Source: Rhizoclosmatium globosum | Taxonomy: Eukaryota > Chytridiomycota > Chytridiomycetes > Chytridiales > Chytriomycetaceae | Assembly (NCBI GenBank): GCA_002104985.1 | Contig: MCGO01000367.1 | Location: 1 to 25,367, forward strand | Direction: 5' to 3' | Length of the DNA stretch: 25,367 nt | Shown here: positions 10,926 to 19,070 of the stretch, in pieces | Layout of the letters: every line of letters begins with the position of its first letter | Numbering within the stretch: the first letter of the stretch is position 1 | Position numbers and translations under genes: made by a program | The notes under the pieces: generated by a model | Database searches by the model: none | What the model was told of the DNA's origin: nothing | The model's input: only the letters and a program-made list of their open reading frames with translations

Positions 10926-11401
10926 AAAAAATCAATCTTGGTCGTACCATCGACTAAGGTCACTAGACTTGGACTTGTTCTATTTGTAACTTAATTAGTT
11001 CTTCAAACCCTCCTGGGTCAAGAACTCTTCCTATCTTGTGAACAGTGTGGGACTTCCACCCACTAAAACACAGAAACCCAGAACTGTGAAATGCCTTATG
11101 CACGAACACTTGATACTTGTATGGAAATCCTTGTTTGTAGAACCCTTGGGACTTTGCTGGATTCCAAATTGCTTGAGTCCTTGTCAATCATGTATCCCAG
11201 TTTTTTTCTCCCCTTTGTCCCACTTCCGCGTCCTCCTCCCATGCTCATTTGTACTTTACCCATGACTCAAATACATCTTCGCACATCCCTTCTCTTCTAA
11301 CCTTCCTATTGCCTCTGGTAGGGCTCCTTGCTTCACATGAAGAGTCTTTGATTGACTTAAAGAATCATGGTTCTCACACAGTCATTTTATTGGTTCCTGT
11401 T
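10926..11401 (-). other. 3' untranslated stretch of the element
   Basis: About 480 bases lie between the last ORF and the LTR. I see no supported ORF or known motif apart from the polypyrimidine run on the plus strand near 11201-11220, which is the rival polypurine tract. Confidence 0.45.
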
Positions 11402-11812
11402 CTAGAATTCAAAGATAAATCTACGTTTGAATTCTTCTAGTCTTCCACACATAAAAGAAACAACCAGGTCTCCTTTAAGTGCATCATTTTCCTTAACTAT
11501 CTTGAGGAGTTGACACAACCTTTTGTGACCATCTCCTTTCCATTCAGCTCTTTGACACTGTCTGGAGCAATAGCGTACATGCTCACAGTTACTACACTTC
11601 TGGAGTATAGTGGTCTCATTATCTCTGTCAGGGCATAGCCAGTAGTTACACACTGTACGCTTCTCATTGTTGAGTATAGCAACAACAAGCTCATCAACCA
11701 CTGAAGGTGACTCAAGGGCAGTCAGGATGGGACCATGTCTTAGAATGTATCTCATCTGTTTTTGGGAGAGTTTTGTTGCATCTTTTTTTCCAGTCTTACC
11801 CAAAGTGATCAT
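11402..11812 (-). CDS. MYND zinc-finger ORF at the 3' end of the retrotransposon
   Basis: A 136-residue protein. Residues about 54-103 form a MYND-type double zinc cluster: a CNYWLC pair, KCSNC, RYCSRQCQ, then AEWKGDGHKRLC. The final Cys/His spacing is that of MYND fingers, which usually bind proline-rich peptides in other proteins; the first pair is CX4C rather than CX2C. The 50 residues before it are helical-looking and unrecognised. Its ATG overlaps the stop of the frame before it in an ATGA arrangement, so it could be made by reinitiation, by a -1 shift on the AAAA just upstream, or as part of one polyprotein if a base is missing. It occupies the slot where env-like or accessory genes sit. 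Role unknown; recruiting a host partner is a guess. Confidence 0.8.
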   Translation of the reverse strand: MITLGKTGKKDATKLSQKQMRYILRHGPILTALESPSVVDELVVAILNNEKRTVCNYWLCPDRDNETTILQKCSNCEHVRYCSRQCQRAEWKGDGHKRLCQLLKIVKENDALKGDLVVSFMCGRLEEFKRRFIFEF

Positions 11813-12960
11813 TTTCTAACCTGACTAAATTTGATAGCACGCTTTTCCCTAGGGGTCAGATTTTCTGATTCAACTTCTGACACCCTTTCCTGTGTCAATT
11901 CTGTTGGGACCTTTGATGTGGTTGAATTGTCTACGAGCTCCTTATTACACTCTTGGGTCTCATTAGGCAGTTCCTCAACCTCTGAGGCGCCCTCTCCTTC
12001 TTCTGGCTCTAAACTTGTGGTTTTTGCTGCGCGCGCAATTTCACGTTTCAACCATGTTTGGTATTTCTTATAAACAACTGGTTGTGACACTTTTGTAGCT
12101 TCCCAGAAGTCAGTGATCATCTGGACAGGCATATCAATCTCATCCTGCCAAGAATCAAACTTCTTTGCCGCAGCTTTTCCATCCCTGCCCATCCAGCGGG
12201 TCTTATAACGGAAGCCTTCTTTCACTGATCCTTCCACACCTGTAATTGAGTGGATCAGGAGTAAGGGTCGTGTGATGTCTTCTTCTGAAAACTCTAGATC
12301 CCATTTGCGCAAAAGCAGCGGGTGCATTCCCAGGGCTTTCTTTGGTTCTCTGTTTGGTCGTTTTGAATACAAAACTGCATCTGCCCATTTTTTGTACTCA
12401 GTGGCATAATCATCTCCAGCAAGCTCTGCAGCATTTTCTGCGCTGTCAACTGGCAGTCTTTCAACCCAAGGTCTAAGTCTGCTTTCATGGCAGTCTCTTG
12501 TTACTAGGTCCATATTATCAAAGTTTTCAACAACTTTGTATCTTGATGCAGCTGTTCCACTGGTGCGTTCAACTACACGCACTGGTCCTATCCAACGAAA
12601 TAGGAATTTGGTACCAACACCCAGTTGCTGGGCAACATTTTTGAGGGGAACAGCAAGCCAAGCTCTATCTCCTTTCTTGAACTCATGAGGGGCAACATCA
12701 TTTATTATTGACTTGGCCATTAGCTTAGTCTGTACTTCAGCAACATGTTCTCTTATGAACTGTTGGGCAACAGATTGCCCTTCCCTGATCCTTTCCTTTA
12801 TGGCTTCATTCATGGCCTCAACTTCTTTCTTTGTAAGTTCTGTGTTGACTTGAATATTATACGACTCAAGGTGTAGAGACTGCAGGAAGTTACTCCTCAG
12901 TACATATGTCCGCAATTCATTCTTTGGCTTTCTCTTGAGGATTTCTTTGGGTATTACCAA
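11809..12960 (-). CDS. Integrase C-terminal region with GPY/F-like and chromo-like modules
   Basis: This frame continues the integrase that Pol leaves unfinished. The first about 100 residues are helical and charged. Then comes FKKGDRAWL...FRWIGPVRVV...RLRPW, the SH3-like GPY/F module that normally follows the integrase core. Further on, RYKTRWMGR...FDSWQDE...MITDFWE resembles the chromodomain of chromoviruses, which guides integration to marked chromatin; cage residues cannot be confirmed by eye. The tail is acidic. It begins in a frame -1 to Pol: the Pol stop (12956-12954) lies inside this open frame, and the first codon shown, TTG, is not a proven start. Either a -1 shift or a missing base joins the two. 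Confidence 0.78.
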   Translation of the reverse strand: MVIPKEILKRKPKNELRTYVLRSNFLQSLHLESYNIQVNTELTKKEVEAMNEAIKERIREGQSVAQQFIREHVAEVQTKLMAKSIINDVAPHEFKKGDRAWLAVPLKNVAQQLGVGTKFLFRWIGPVRVVERTSGTAASRYKVVENFDNMDLVTRDCHESRLRPWVERLPVDSAENAAELAGDDYATEYKKWADAVLYSKRPNREPKKALGMHPLLLRKWDLEFSEEDITRPLLLIHSITGVEGSVKEGFRYKTRWMGRDGKAAAKKFDSWQDEIDMPVQMITDFWEATKVSQPVVYKKYQTWLKREIARAAKTTSLEPEEGEGASEVEELPNETQECNKELVDNSTTSKVPTELTQERVSEVESENLTPREKRAIKFSQVRK

Positions 12961-15900
12961 TCCTCCAGGGGCATTGTTGAGTCAACAATGGTTTTAACAT
13001 AGACAACCCTATTCTTGCGACTCACTAATCTAAGGGTAGCATCTCTTCCCAAAAAGAGAGCTGGTAAATCAAAAGACTCATCGATTTCATAGAGGTTGTC
13101 ACTCCCAAATTGGACAACTCCTTTTCGTGCAAAAACTGTAACAAGCCTTTGGGGTTTTCGGTGGTTATTAAGTTTAAGTTCTCCTGTACTCCAATCTAGG
13201 AGGTACGTTTTTCCAATCCTGTCAATCCTTTCTCCATTCTTAAGGTAAAAGCATGGGGGGAAAGGTTCATGTGGTGCATTTTTAGTATTCAACAATGGAT
13301 CAAACTGAAGGTAGAGGACATCAAGGGCGTCTCTCTCAAAGAGCCGTTTTAATGTCTCATGTTGGGGTATGTCTGTCTCTACTCCAAACAACATCTTCCC
13401 AAGTGTCTTGCACATAAAAGGGGCAAGGCGCCTAAATTTTGCTATTCCTATGTTGTAATCCAAAGTTTCAGGCTCTATTCTCTCATAACTAACATTTGTT
13501 TCAAGGAGGTCAAGTTTTTGTTGACTCTCAATTGCGGCTTGTGCTTGTAACGGGCTTACTCCTACTAAGAGATCAGCTGGAACTCTGGCTTCTCTTCCAT
13601 ACATTACATAGAAAGGTGTTTCCTTGATTGAGGCATGAACTTGTGTTCGGTATGCAAAAAGGACATATGGCAGGTATGCACTCCAGTCATCATGATCAAC
13701 TTTATCAACATACGCTCTAAGTTTCTGTGATAAGGTTTTGATAAGTCTCTCAACAGGACCATTTGCTTCTGGTCTATAAGGAGCAGTGAATGTCTTTTCA
13801 AACCCAAATGCTCTACTCAGGTATTCTAGCAGTTTTCCATTGAAAGGTGGACCATTGTCTGTATGTATGAAGATTGGTATTCCATAGCGACAAAATACCT
13901 GTTCCACCAACACTTTTGCAGTTGTTTCGGCTTTTGTGTCTGGAATAGGTATAGCCTCAGCCCATTTGGAAAAGCTATCAAGTAGTACCAAAATATAGGC
14001 ATTGCCACCAGCATCTGGTTTTAGAGGACCAACAAAATCTAATAAGATTGTTTCCCAAGGGTAATGTCCTATGGGAATGGGATGGGTGAACCCATGCTTA
14101 CGAACGTTATCTTTTGATTTCTGACAGGTCTCACAAGAGTCAATATGGTTCTTGAGGTCTGAGGCCATCTTTGGCCACCAAAATCTTTCAAGCAACCTTG
14201 GCAGGACTTTTCCAAACCCAGCATGGCTGGAATATAAGTCATCGTGGGCACAATGTAACACTTCTCGGCGCATGCCATCTGGTATACAGAGGACAATCCT
14301 TGCAGGTAACCTTCGGATGGAGGTTGAAGATGCTCCCAACACCTTGTATAATAAGTCATTGCTTATAATTGTAGTCTTACTTTCTGTGATGATACTCTTG
14401 GTGTCAGCTCCCTCCGGAATGACACCTGTTTGCTGGAATCTCTTTATAGGGCCAAAGTAAGGATCCTTTTCTTGAAGATCCCTAATAATGGGTGTTGAAA
14501 AGCCCATCAGTTGGATATACTCTGCAGAGCTGCGGTAAGTGTATCTGCCGTCGTCATCCTGATCCCAGTTTGGTTTGTCAAATTCTAAACCATGGGGGAA
14601 AAGTGGGTCATCAGCCACTTCCAGAAGATAATTAAAATTGATGTTTATTTGAAGTTTTAGGTGATCACTCAAGGGTTCATTGTTTGGAACCTCAATTCTT
14701 GAAGTATATGAATCTACAGGGATTCGTTTGTCAACCCAGATATAATCTATTCTCCAGAAAGGGTATAGTCCTTGGTTTGGTGCCCTAACCAACCAGGTGG
14801 CTCCAGTCTGAGAGTGCTTTTCCCTGAAGCTATCAGTGAATGACTCTTGAAGCGAGTTTAGCCAAGCCATCTCCTCTTCTGATGTTGTAGAGGGAAATTG
14901 GTTGATTATGTCAGGCTCTAAACCTTCAATTATATCTCTGTGGTCTCTTACGGTATTGAAGTCTCCAACCAAAATTACATCACGTGTAGATCGCAACCGA
15001 TTACAATGTGCTTTGAGATCTTCCTGAAATTCAAGCTTATACTCATGCCTGTTGGATGTTCTATTTCCACTGGGGAGATAAGTGTTTATGATTGTGAGAT
15101 TTGGCAAATGAACATTTGTGATTCTTCCTTCTGCTGAATGCTGGGGATTTCCAGGCAATTCATTGTCTGCATTGCACTCAAGGTCATCAAAGTGTCTCCA
15201 GACTGTAAGTACTCCATAGTGACCTGTCCTGGGGTCATTAAGTTGAAAACCCCAGTTCTTGAGTCTGCTCAAGTTCTCAATCAAACGCTTTGATTTATTG
15301 TCCACACCAAGTCTTGTTTCCTGAAGGCAGATGACACTGCTCTTAAATGACTCTATGAAGTGTTCTAAGAGTACCATCTGATCTTCTGATTTCTTAGAAA
15401 GACTATTTTGATCAGCATATTTACTGAGAAGACCTCTCAGACCATTTACGTTCCAACTTGTGATGTTTAGAGTGGGGCTATAATCTTGGAGTGTTTCCTG
15501 GCCTTCAATTATTTGTCTTTTTTGAGGCTTCTCCTTGGCCAATTGTTTGACAGAAGGGATAGGGTTAACTTTATTCCCTGAATTCCATTTTATGATATGT
15601 TTGCCAATTTTTTTGATAAGCTTCTCAATAATTGCACCATCTCTCACTTTTCTGTCTTCAAAGGCAGCAATATAAGTTTTCAGGTTTGAGTAAATGGTTT
15701 CAGTTCCAACACCTTGGTCAGAATGACCATTTTCCCCTGTTTTAAAATGAGTGCCTATATGGACACTCGTTGTTTCCTCCTTTTCAATGTTGTCCTGGTG
15801 GAAATTTATTCTGGAAAGAGAGTCTGCAACAATTTGTGATGATCCTGCAACATGGACCAGTGTGATGTCATACTCTTGAAGGGCATAACACCATCTAGCA

Positions 15901-18407
15901 AATCTACCTGTTAGTTCTCCATTTTTGAATAATGGTAATAGTGCAATATGATCTGTTTCAATACGAACAGGTCTATTTATTAGGTATCCTGCAAAAGTAT
16001 CTACGCTCCATACAACTGCCAGACCTTCACGGTCAGTGTTACTGTAGCGTTGTTCAACTGAAGTTAATGTTCTTGAGATGAAAGCAACAGGTTGTCGTTC
16101 TTTCACATTTTGGGGGTTATACACATAAAGTGCTGCACCAATTGATGTTCCTGAAGCATCACATTCAATGAGAAGGTGAGAGTCCTGTGTTGGTTCTACC
16201 AATAGTTTGTCATCCTGCAGTTGTTTACGCAAGATCTGAAATGCCTTTTCACGTTCTTCTGACCAGATGTATGGGTGATCTGCTCGCAGGAGTTCATAAA
16301 GAGGTTTTGCAGTTTCTGAGAAGTTTCTCAAAAACCTTCTGAAGTAGGAAGTAAATCCAATAAAGCGTTGTAATTCTTTAACGTTTTTGGGTCTGGGCCA
16401 GTTCTCAAGTGCAGCCATCTTTTTAGGGTCCTTCTTCAAGCCGTCCTTTGACACAACATGTCCAAGAAATGGTAGTGATGTGAAAAGAAGGTTACACTTC
16501 TTTGGTTTTACCTTTAGGTTGAATTCATAGAAACGTCCAAAGACCATATCCAGATACTCAAAATGTGAATCTAGATCCTCACTGTAGATTACAACGTCAT
16601 CAATATATACAAGGCAATGGACCCATTTAAGTCCTGCTAACACCAAATCAATCATTCTCTGGAATGTACTTGGTGAATTGACTAAGCCAAATGGCATACA
16701 ATTCCATTCATAAAGGCCCGCTGAACTTACAAAGGCTGTTTTGTGTCTGTCTTCTTCTGCAATAGGGACTTGCCAAAACCCACTGAGGAGATCAACAGAA
16801 CTGAAGTAGGCGTGACCAGCTAACTTTTCAAAGATAAGTGCAATGTTTGGGATAGGGTATTTGTCAATAATAGAGATTGCATTAAGCTTTCTATAATCAA
16901 CACAAAATCTCCAGCTCCCATCTGACTTTTTAGCCAAAACTACAGGTGCTGCGTATTGTGATCGGGATCTACGGATAACATTATTCTCTAGCATTTCCTT
17001 GATGTGGGATCTTATAATCTCAGCACGAGCCATACCTTCTGGGTAAGGGTTTGTATGAGGTGGTTTTGCACCTTCTTTGAGTGGGATAGTGTGTGGGGGT
17101 GCAAACTGGTTGCCTGTGATAACCCCTGGTCTGAAGATATCTGCCCACTTCTCAATGATTGCTCTTAGCTTCTTTAAAGCATCAGCACCATGTAGCTGTA
17201 CAATGTGTTCCTTTGGAATTTGATTCCAGATATCCTCAATCGTGATATTCTTTTCTGGGGGAAAGTAATCCATTTTGTCCTCCTTTGATGTATCTTTTTC
17301 CCAACCATAATTGGGTATGCTGTCTGATTCTAGATTGTTTGAGAATTTTCTGTAAAATTCATTGGAAAAAGTTGCATTTTTAGGATTCAGTGCACGATCT
17401 CTTTTGACGCGAGGTTTTCTATACTTCTTACCCTTGCGCAAAGGTATCCATTGCCCCTGGACTTCTAAATTGTTAGACTGTGCGTCATAGTATAAATCAA
17501 AAATTTCATCATCATCTGGTGTATTCAGAATATCTTCTACTGTCAGTGATTTTAAGGAGATGCTCCCGTCAGCATCTTGATATAGCTCATAAGTTTCCTC
17601 ATCAACAAAATCAAAGAATTCTTCATCTTCTGTGTCGTCTGAATCACTATAACCAGGTCTAGGTGTGACGCCCATTATTGCATCATTTTCTTCTACAGTC
17701 AGGGTTTGCGACGGTTGCTGTTCTGTTGCTCTATGTGTTGAACAGAGCTTATCATAGAAAGATTCTAAATCAGCCGGATTATGGGCATTTACTAACATCA
17801 GGAAGTCTTGTGCTAATTTATCGTCTTCTGCAATTCTGCTTGGTACTTCTAGAACAGGTAATGTCCCTGCATTTGGTTCAACAATATTTGCTATTGTTAT
17901 TCCATGTCTTAACGTAAGTGGTTTTTTACCTATGTACGTTACTTCAATTGGGACTGATCCTTGCATCAAGTCCTTCATCTGATATATAGTTGTAGCAACG
18001 TGGATTGATTTCTCCCCCAAACCAACAGATGCATGTGCTGTACAGGTGACTAAATCATGAGGTATAGGTGTTTGCATAACAACTTTGACCATATGTGTGT
18101 GGTTTGGTTGAAGGATTATTGTTTCACACAGGTTCAGTGGTATGGCCTGTGGTGTATTCTTCTCTGGTTCTCTGTCAGTTAGAGACTCAGCATAATCAAT
18201 GTAAGAGTGCAGGGGTGTCTTCATTGTAACATTTGGTCTACTTGGAGATTTCCAGTAGAACATGTCATCTTCAAAGGAGATAACTGCTTTCAAGGCCTTC
18301 ATCTCTGGGGTTCCAATGATAATGTCTTCAGGCATATCCTGGACAACTGTAAAGCGTGCCATATAACCAAGGCTGTGGGGGGTATATTGTCCTGGTAATA
18401 ATCTCAT
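12954..18407 (-). CDS. Pol polyprotein: RT, RNase H, APE-type endonuclease, integrase
   Basis: The frame has 1817 residues without interruption. In order: the end of a retropepsin (EDIIIGTPEM, about 28-37); an acidic linker to about 440; reverse transcriptase (WRFCVDYRKLN, MPFGLVNSPSTFQ, YIDD at 601-604); RNase H (ECDASG with Asp750, then TDREGLAVVW and ETDH); an APE/ExoIII nuclease (about 980-1257, listed separately); an H2C2 finger (about 1385-1430, HCAHDD...CETC); and the integrase core with Asp1457, Asp1517 and Glu1553, an exact D-35-E spacing. About 200 unrecognised residues follow before the stop. The frame is open some 15 codons upstream of ATG 18407 and joins the protease half there, so that ATG is probably not the true start. 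All catalytic residues of RT, RNase H and integrase appear intact, unlike a decayed element. Confidence 0.93.
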   Translation of the reverse strand: MRLLPGQYTPHSLGYMARFTVVQDMPEDIIIGTPEMKALKAVISFEDDMFYWKSPSRPNVTMKTPLHSYIDYAESLTDREPEKNTPQAIPLNLCETIILQPNHTHMVKVVMQTPIPHDLVTCTAHASVGLGEKSIHVATTIYQMKDLMQGSVPIEVTYIGKKPLTLRHGITIANIVEPNAGTLPVLEVPSRIAEDDKLAQDFLMLVNAHNPADLESFYDKLCSTHRATEQQPSQTLTVEENDAIMGVTPRPGYSDSDDTEDEEFFDFVDEETYELYQDADGSISLKSLTVEDILNTPDDDEIFDLYYDAQSNNLEVQGQWIPLRKGKKYRKPRVKRDRALNPKNATFSNEFYRKFSNNLESDSIPNYGWEKDTSKEDKMDYFPPEKNITIEDIWNQIPKEHIVQLHGADALKKLRAIIEKWADIFRPGVITGNQFAPPHTIPLKEGAKPPHTNPYPEGMARAEIIRSHIKEMLENNVIRRSRSQYAAPVVLAKKSDGSWRFCVDYRKLNAISIIDKYPIPNIALIFEKLAGHAYFSSVDLLSGFWQVPIAEEDRHKTAFVSSAGLYEWNCMPFGLVNSPSTFQRMIDLVLAGLKWVHCLVYIDDVVIYSEDLDSHFEYLDMVFGRFYEFNLKVKPKKCNLLFTSLPFLGHVVSKDGLKKDPKKMAALENWPRPKNVKELQRFIGFTSYFRRFLRNFSETAKPLYELLRADHPYIWSEEREKAFQILRKQLQDDKLLVEPTQDSHLLIECDASGTSIGAALYVYNPQNVKERQPVAFISRTLTSVEQRYSNTDREGLAVVWSVDTFAGYLINRPVRIETDHIALLPLFKNGELTGRFARWCYALQEYDITLVHVAGSSQIVADSLSRINFHQDNIEKEETTSVHIGTHFKTGENGHSDQGVGTETIYSNLKTYIAAFEDRKVRDGAIIEKLIKKIGKHIIKWNSGNKVNPIPSVKQLAKEKPQKRQIIEGQETLQDYSPTLNITSWNVNGLRGLLSKYADQNSLSKKSEDQMVLLEHFIESFKSSVICLQETRLGVDNKSKRLIENLSRLKNWGFQLNDPRTGHYGVLTVWRHFDDLECNADNELPGNPQHSAEGRITNVHLPNLTIINTYLPSGNRTSNRHEYKLEFQEDLKAHCNRLRSTRDVILVGDFNTVRDHRDIIEGLEPDIINQFPSTTSEEEMAWLNSLQESFTDSFREKHSQTGATWLVRAPNQGLYPFWRIDYIWVDKRIPVDSYTSRIEVPNNEPLSDHLKLQININFNYLLEVADDPLFPHGLEFDKPNWDQDDDGRYTYRSSAEYIQLMGFSTPIIRDLQEKDPYFGPIKRFQQTGVIPEGADTKSIITESKTTIISNDLLYKVLGASSTSIRRLPARIVLCIPDGMRREVLHCAHDDLYSSHAGFGKVLPRLLERFWWPKMASDLKNHIDSCETCQKSKDNVRKHGFTHPIPIGHYPWETILLDFVGPLKPDAGGNAYILVLLDSFSKWAEAIPIPDTKAETTAKVLVEQVFCRYGIPIFIHTDNGPPFNGKLLEYLSRAFGFEKTFTAPYRPEANGPVERLIKTLSQKLRAYVDKVDHDDWSAYLPYVLFAYRTQVHASIKETPFYVMYGREARVPADLLVGVSPLQAQAAIESQQKLDLLETNVSYERIEPETLDYNIGIAKFRRLAPFMCKTLGKMLFGVETDIPQHETLKRLFERDALDVLYLQFDPLLNTKNAPHEPFPPCFYLKNGERIDRIGKTYLLDWSTGELKLNNHRKPQRLVTVFARKGVVQFGSDNLYEIDESFDLPALFLGRDATLRLVSRKNRVVYVKTIVDSTMPLEDW
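14636..15470 (-). other. APE/exonuclease III-type endonuclease domain inside Pol
   Basis: Residues about 980-1257 of Pol form a full endonuclease/exonuclease/phosphatase (EEP) domain. The family motifs appear in order: ITSWNVNGLRG (Asn986), ICLQETRLG (metal-binding Glu1030), INTYLPSG, VGDFNT (Asp1149, Asn1151), FWRIDYIW (Asp1221) and LSDHL (Asp1248, His1249). These match the catalytic set of ExoIII/APE1, including the W-R-x-D-Y motif, and also the nucleases of APE-type non-LTR retrotransposons. Members nick DNA at abasic sites or at target sites for primed reverse transcription. The frame runs without a break from RNase H through this domain into the integrase finger. SWNVNGLRG looks closer to cellular ExoIII/APE than to L1-type nucleases, but a phylogeny is needed. 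Confidence 0.93.
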
Positions 18408-18439
18408 ATAGCAAAAACCAATGATTCTCTGCTTTCCTG

Positions 18440-18832
18440 CTATTCCCTGTTGAACGCAGGTCTGTCCAGCTTAATTATCTTTGGTGGATTACTAAGTTGG
18501 TTCAAAAATGTCATAGTGACTACTGAATGATTACTCCCTGTGTCCTGCATCAAGCGGTTGATGTACACACCATGGATCCATCCTGATATGCGTGCAACAG
18601 TGTAGACACGCTCTGTTTGTTTGAGAATAGAAGTCTTAGCTGTCGATTGACTTCTCATAGTTTTTGGTATATCTGAGGTTGGTATTTGCACTACTCTGTT
18701 TTTGTGGACAGACTGTACCTCAGGGTTATATTCTAACTTTGAAACTCTGTCCAGAACAGTTAGACGCCTCCGGGGTTTCCTTGTATGAGGTTGCTTCATG
18801 CTGTTCTGAGCTTCTTGGGTTCGTCTACCCAC
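18440..18832 (-). CDS. Gag-Pol junction segment with retropepsin active site
   Basis: A frame of about 130 codons ending in an aspartic-protease start: MQDTGSNHSVV, where DTG (bases 18533-18544) is the retropepsin catalytic triad. The second half of the protease (IIIGTPEM) is in the Pol frame, -1 relative to this one, so the break falls in the middle of a folded domain. That argues for a lost base or a mutation rather than programmed shifting. The upstream part is basic and unrecognised. The first in-frame ATG lies about 33 bases after the frame opens, and a continuous Gag-Pol reading through the preceding about 240 bases is possible. Confidence 0.72.
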   Translation of the reverse strand: MGRRTQEAQNSMKQPHTRKPRRRLTVLDRVSKLEYNPEVQSVHKNRVVQIPTSDIPKTMRSQSTAKTSILKQTERVYTVARISGWIHGVYINRLMQDTGSNHSVVTMTFLNQLSNPPKIIKLDRPAFNRE

Positions 18833-19070
18833 CCAGAATCTTCGGATATGTTTTTGTTTCAGACTTTCAGCAGTTTTATCTGTATGACTTGTAATATTGA
18901 CATTAATGACAACTGGTTTTAAATCCCTTTTATTTCACTGATTTTATCTTCAAGGACTTCTTTTTTTGGAAGTTTTTCTATGGTTTTCTGAGTCCAGTTT
19001 TGGTGTAGTAATTTTTTGATGTGATATCCATGAGGCGGTTATTATGATTGATAAGTTGATCAAGAGATCT

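Noticed and set aside
9547..11199. Alternative longer LTR ending at 11199, with a purer polypurine run just beyond it
   Set aside because: The polypurine run is better, but the resulting ends share only TG/CA. The edge at 10916 gives TGTCA/TGACA ends, so I preferred it; the full 5' LTR outside the window would settle this.
12954..15470. APE domain as a separate non-LTR element nested in the gypsy element
   Set aside because: There is no second reverse transcriptase, no poly(A) tail or target duplication, and the frame is continuous on both sides of the domain.
18440..18455. Programmed -1 frameshift between Gag-protease and Pol
   Set aside because: The shift falls in the middle of the protease fold, and I see no X-XXY-YYZ slippery heptamer; a missing base is simpler.
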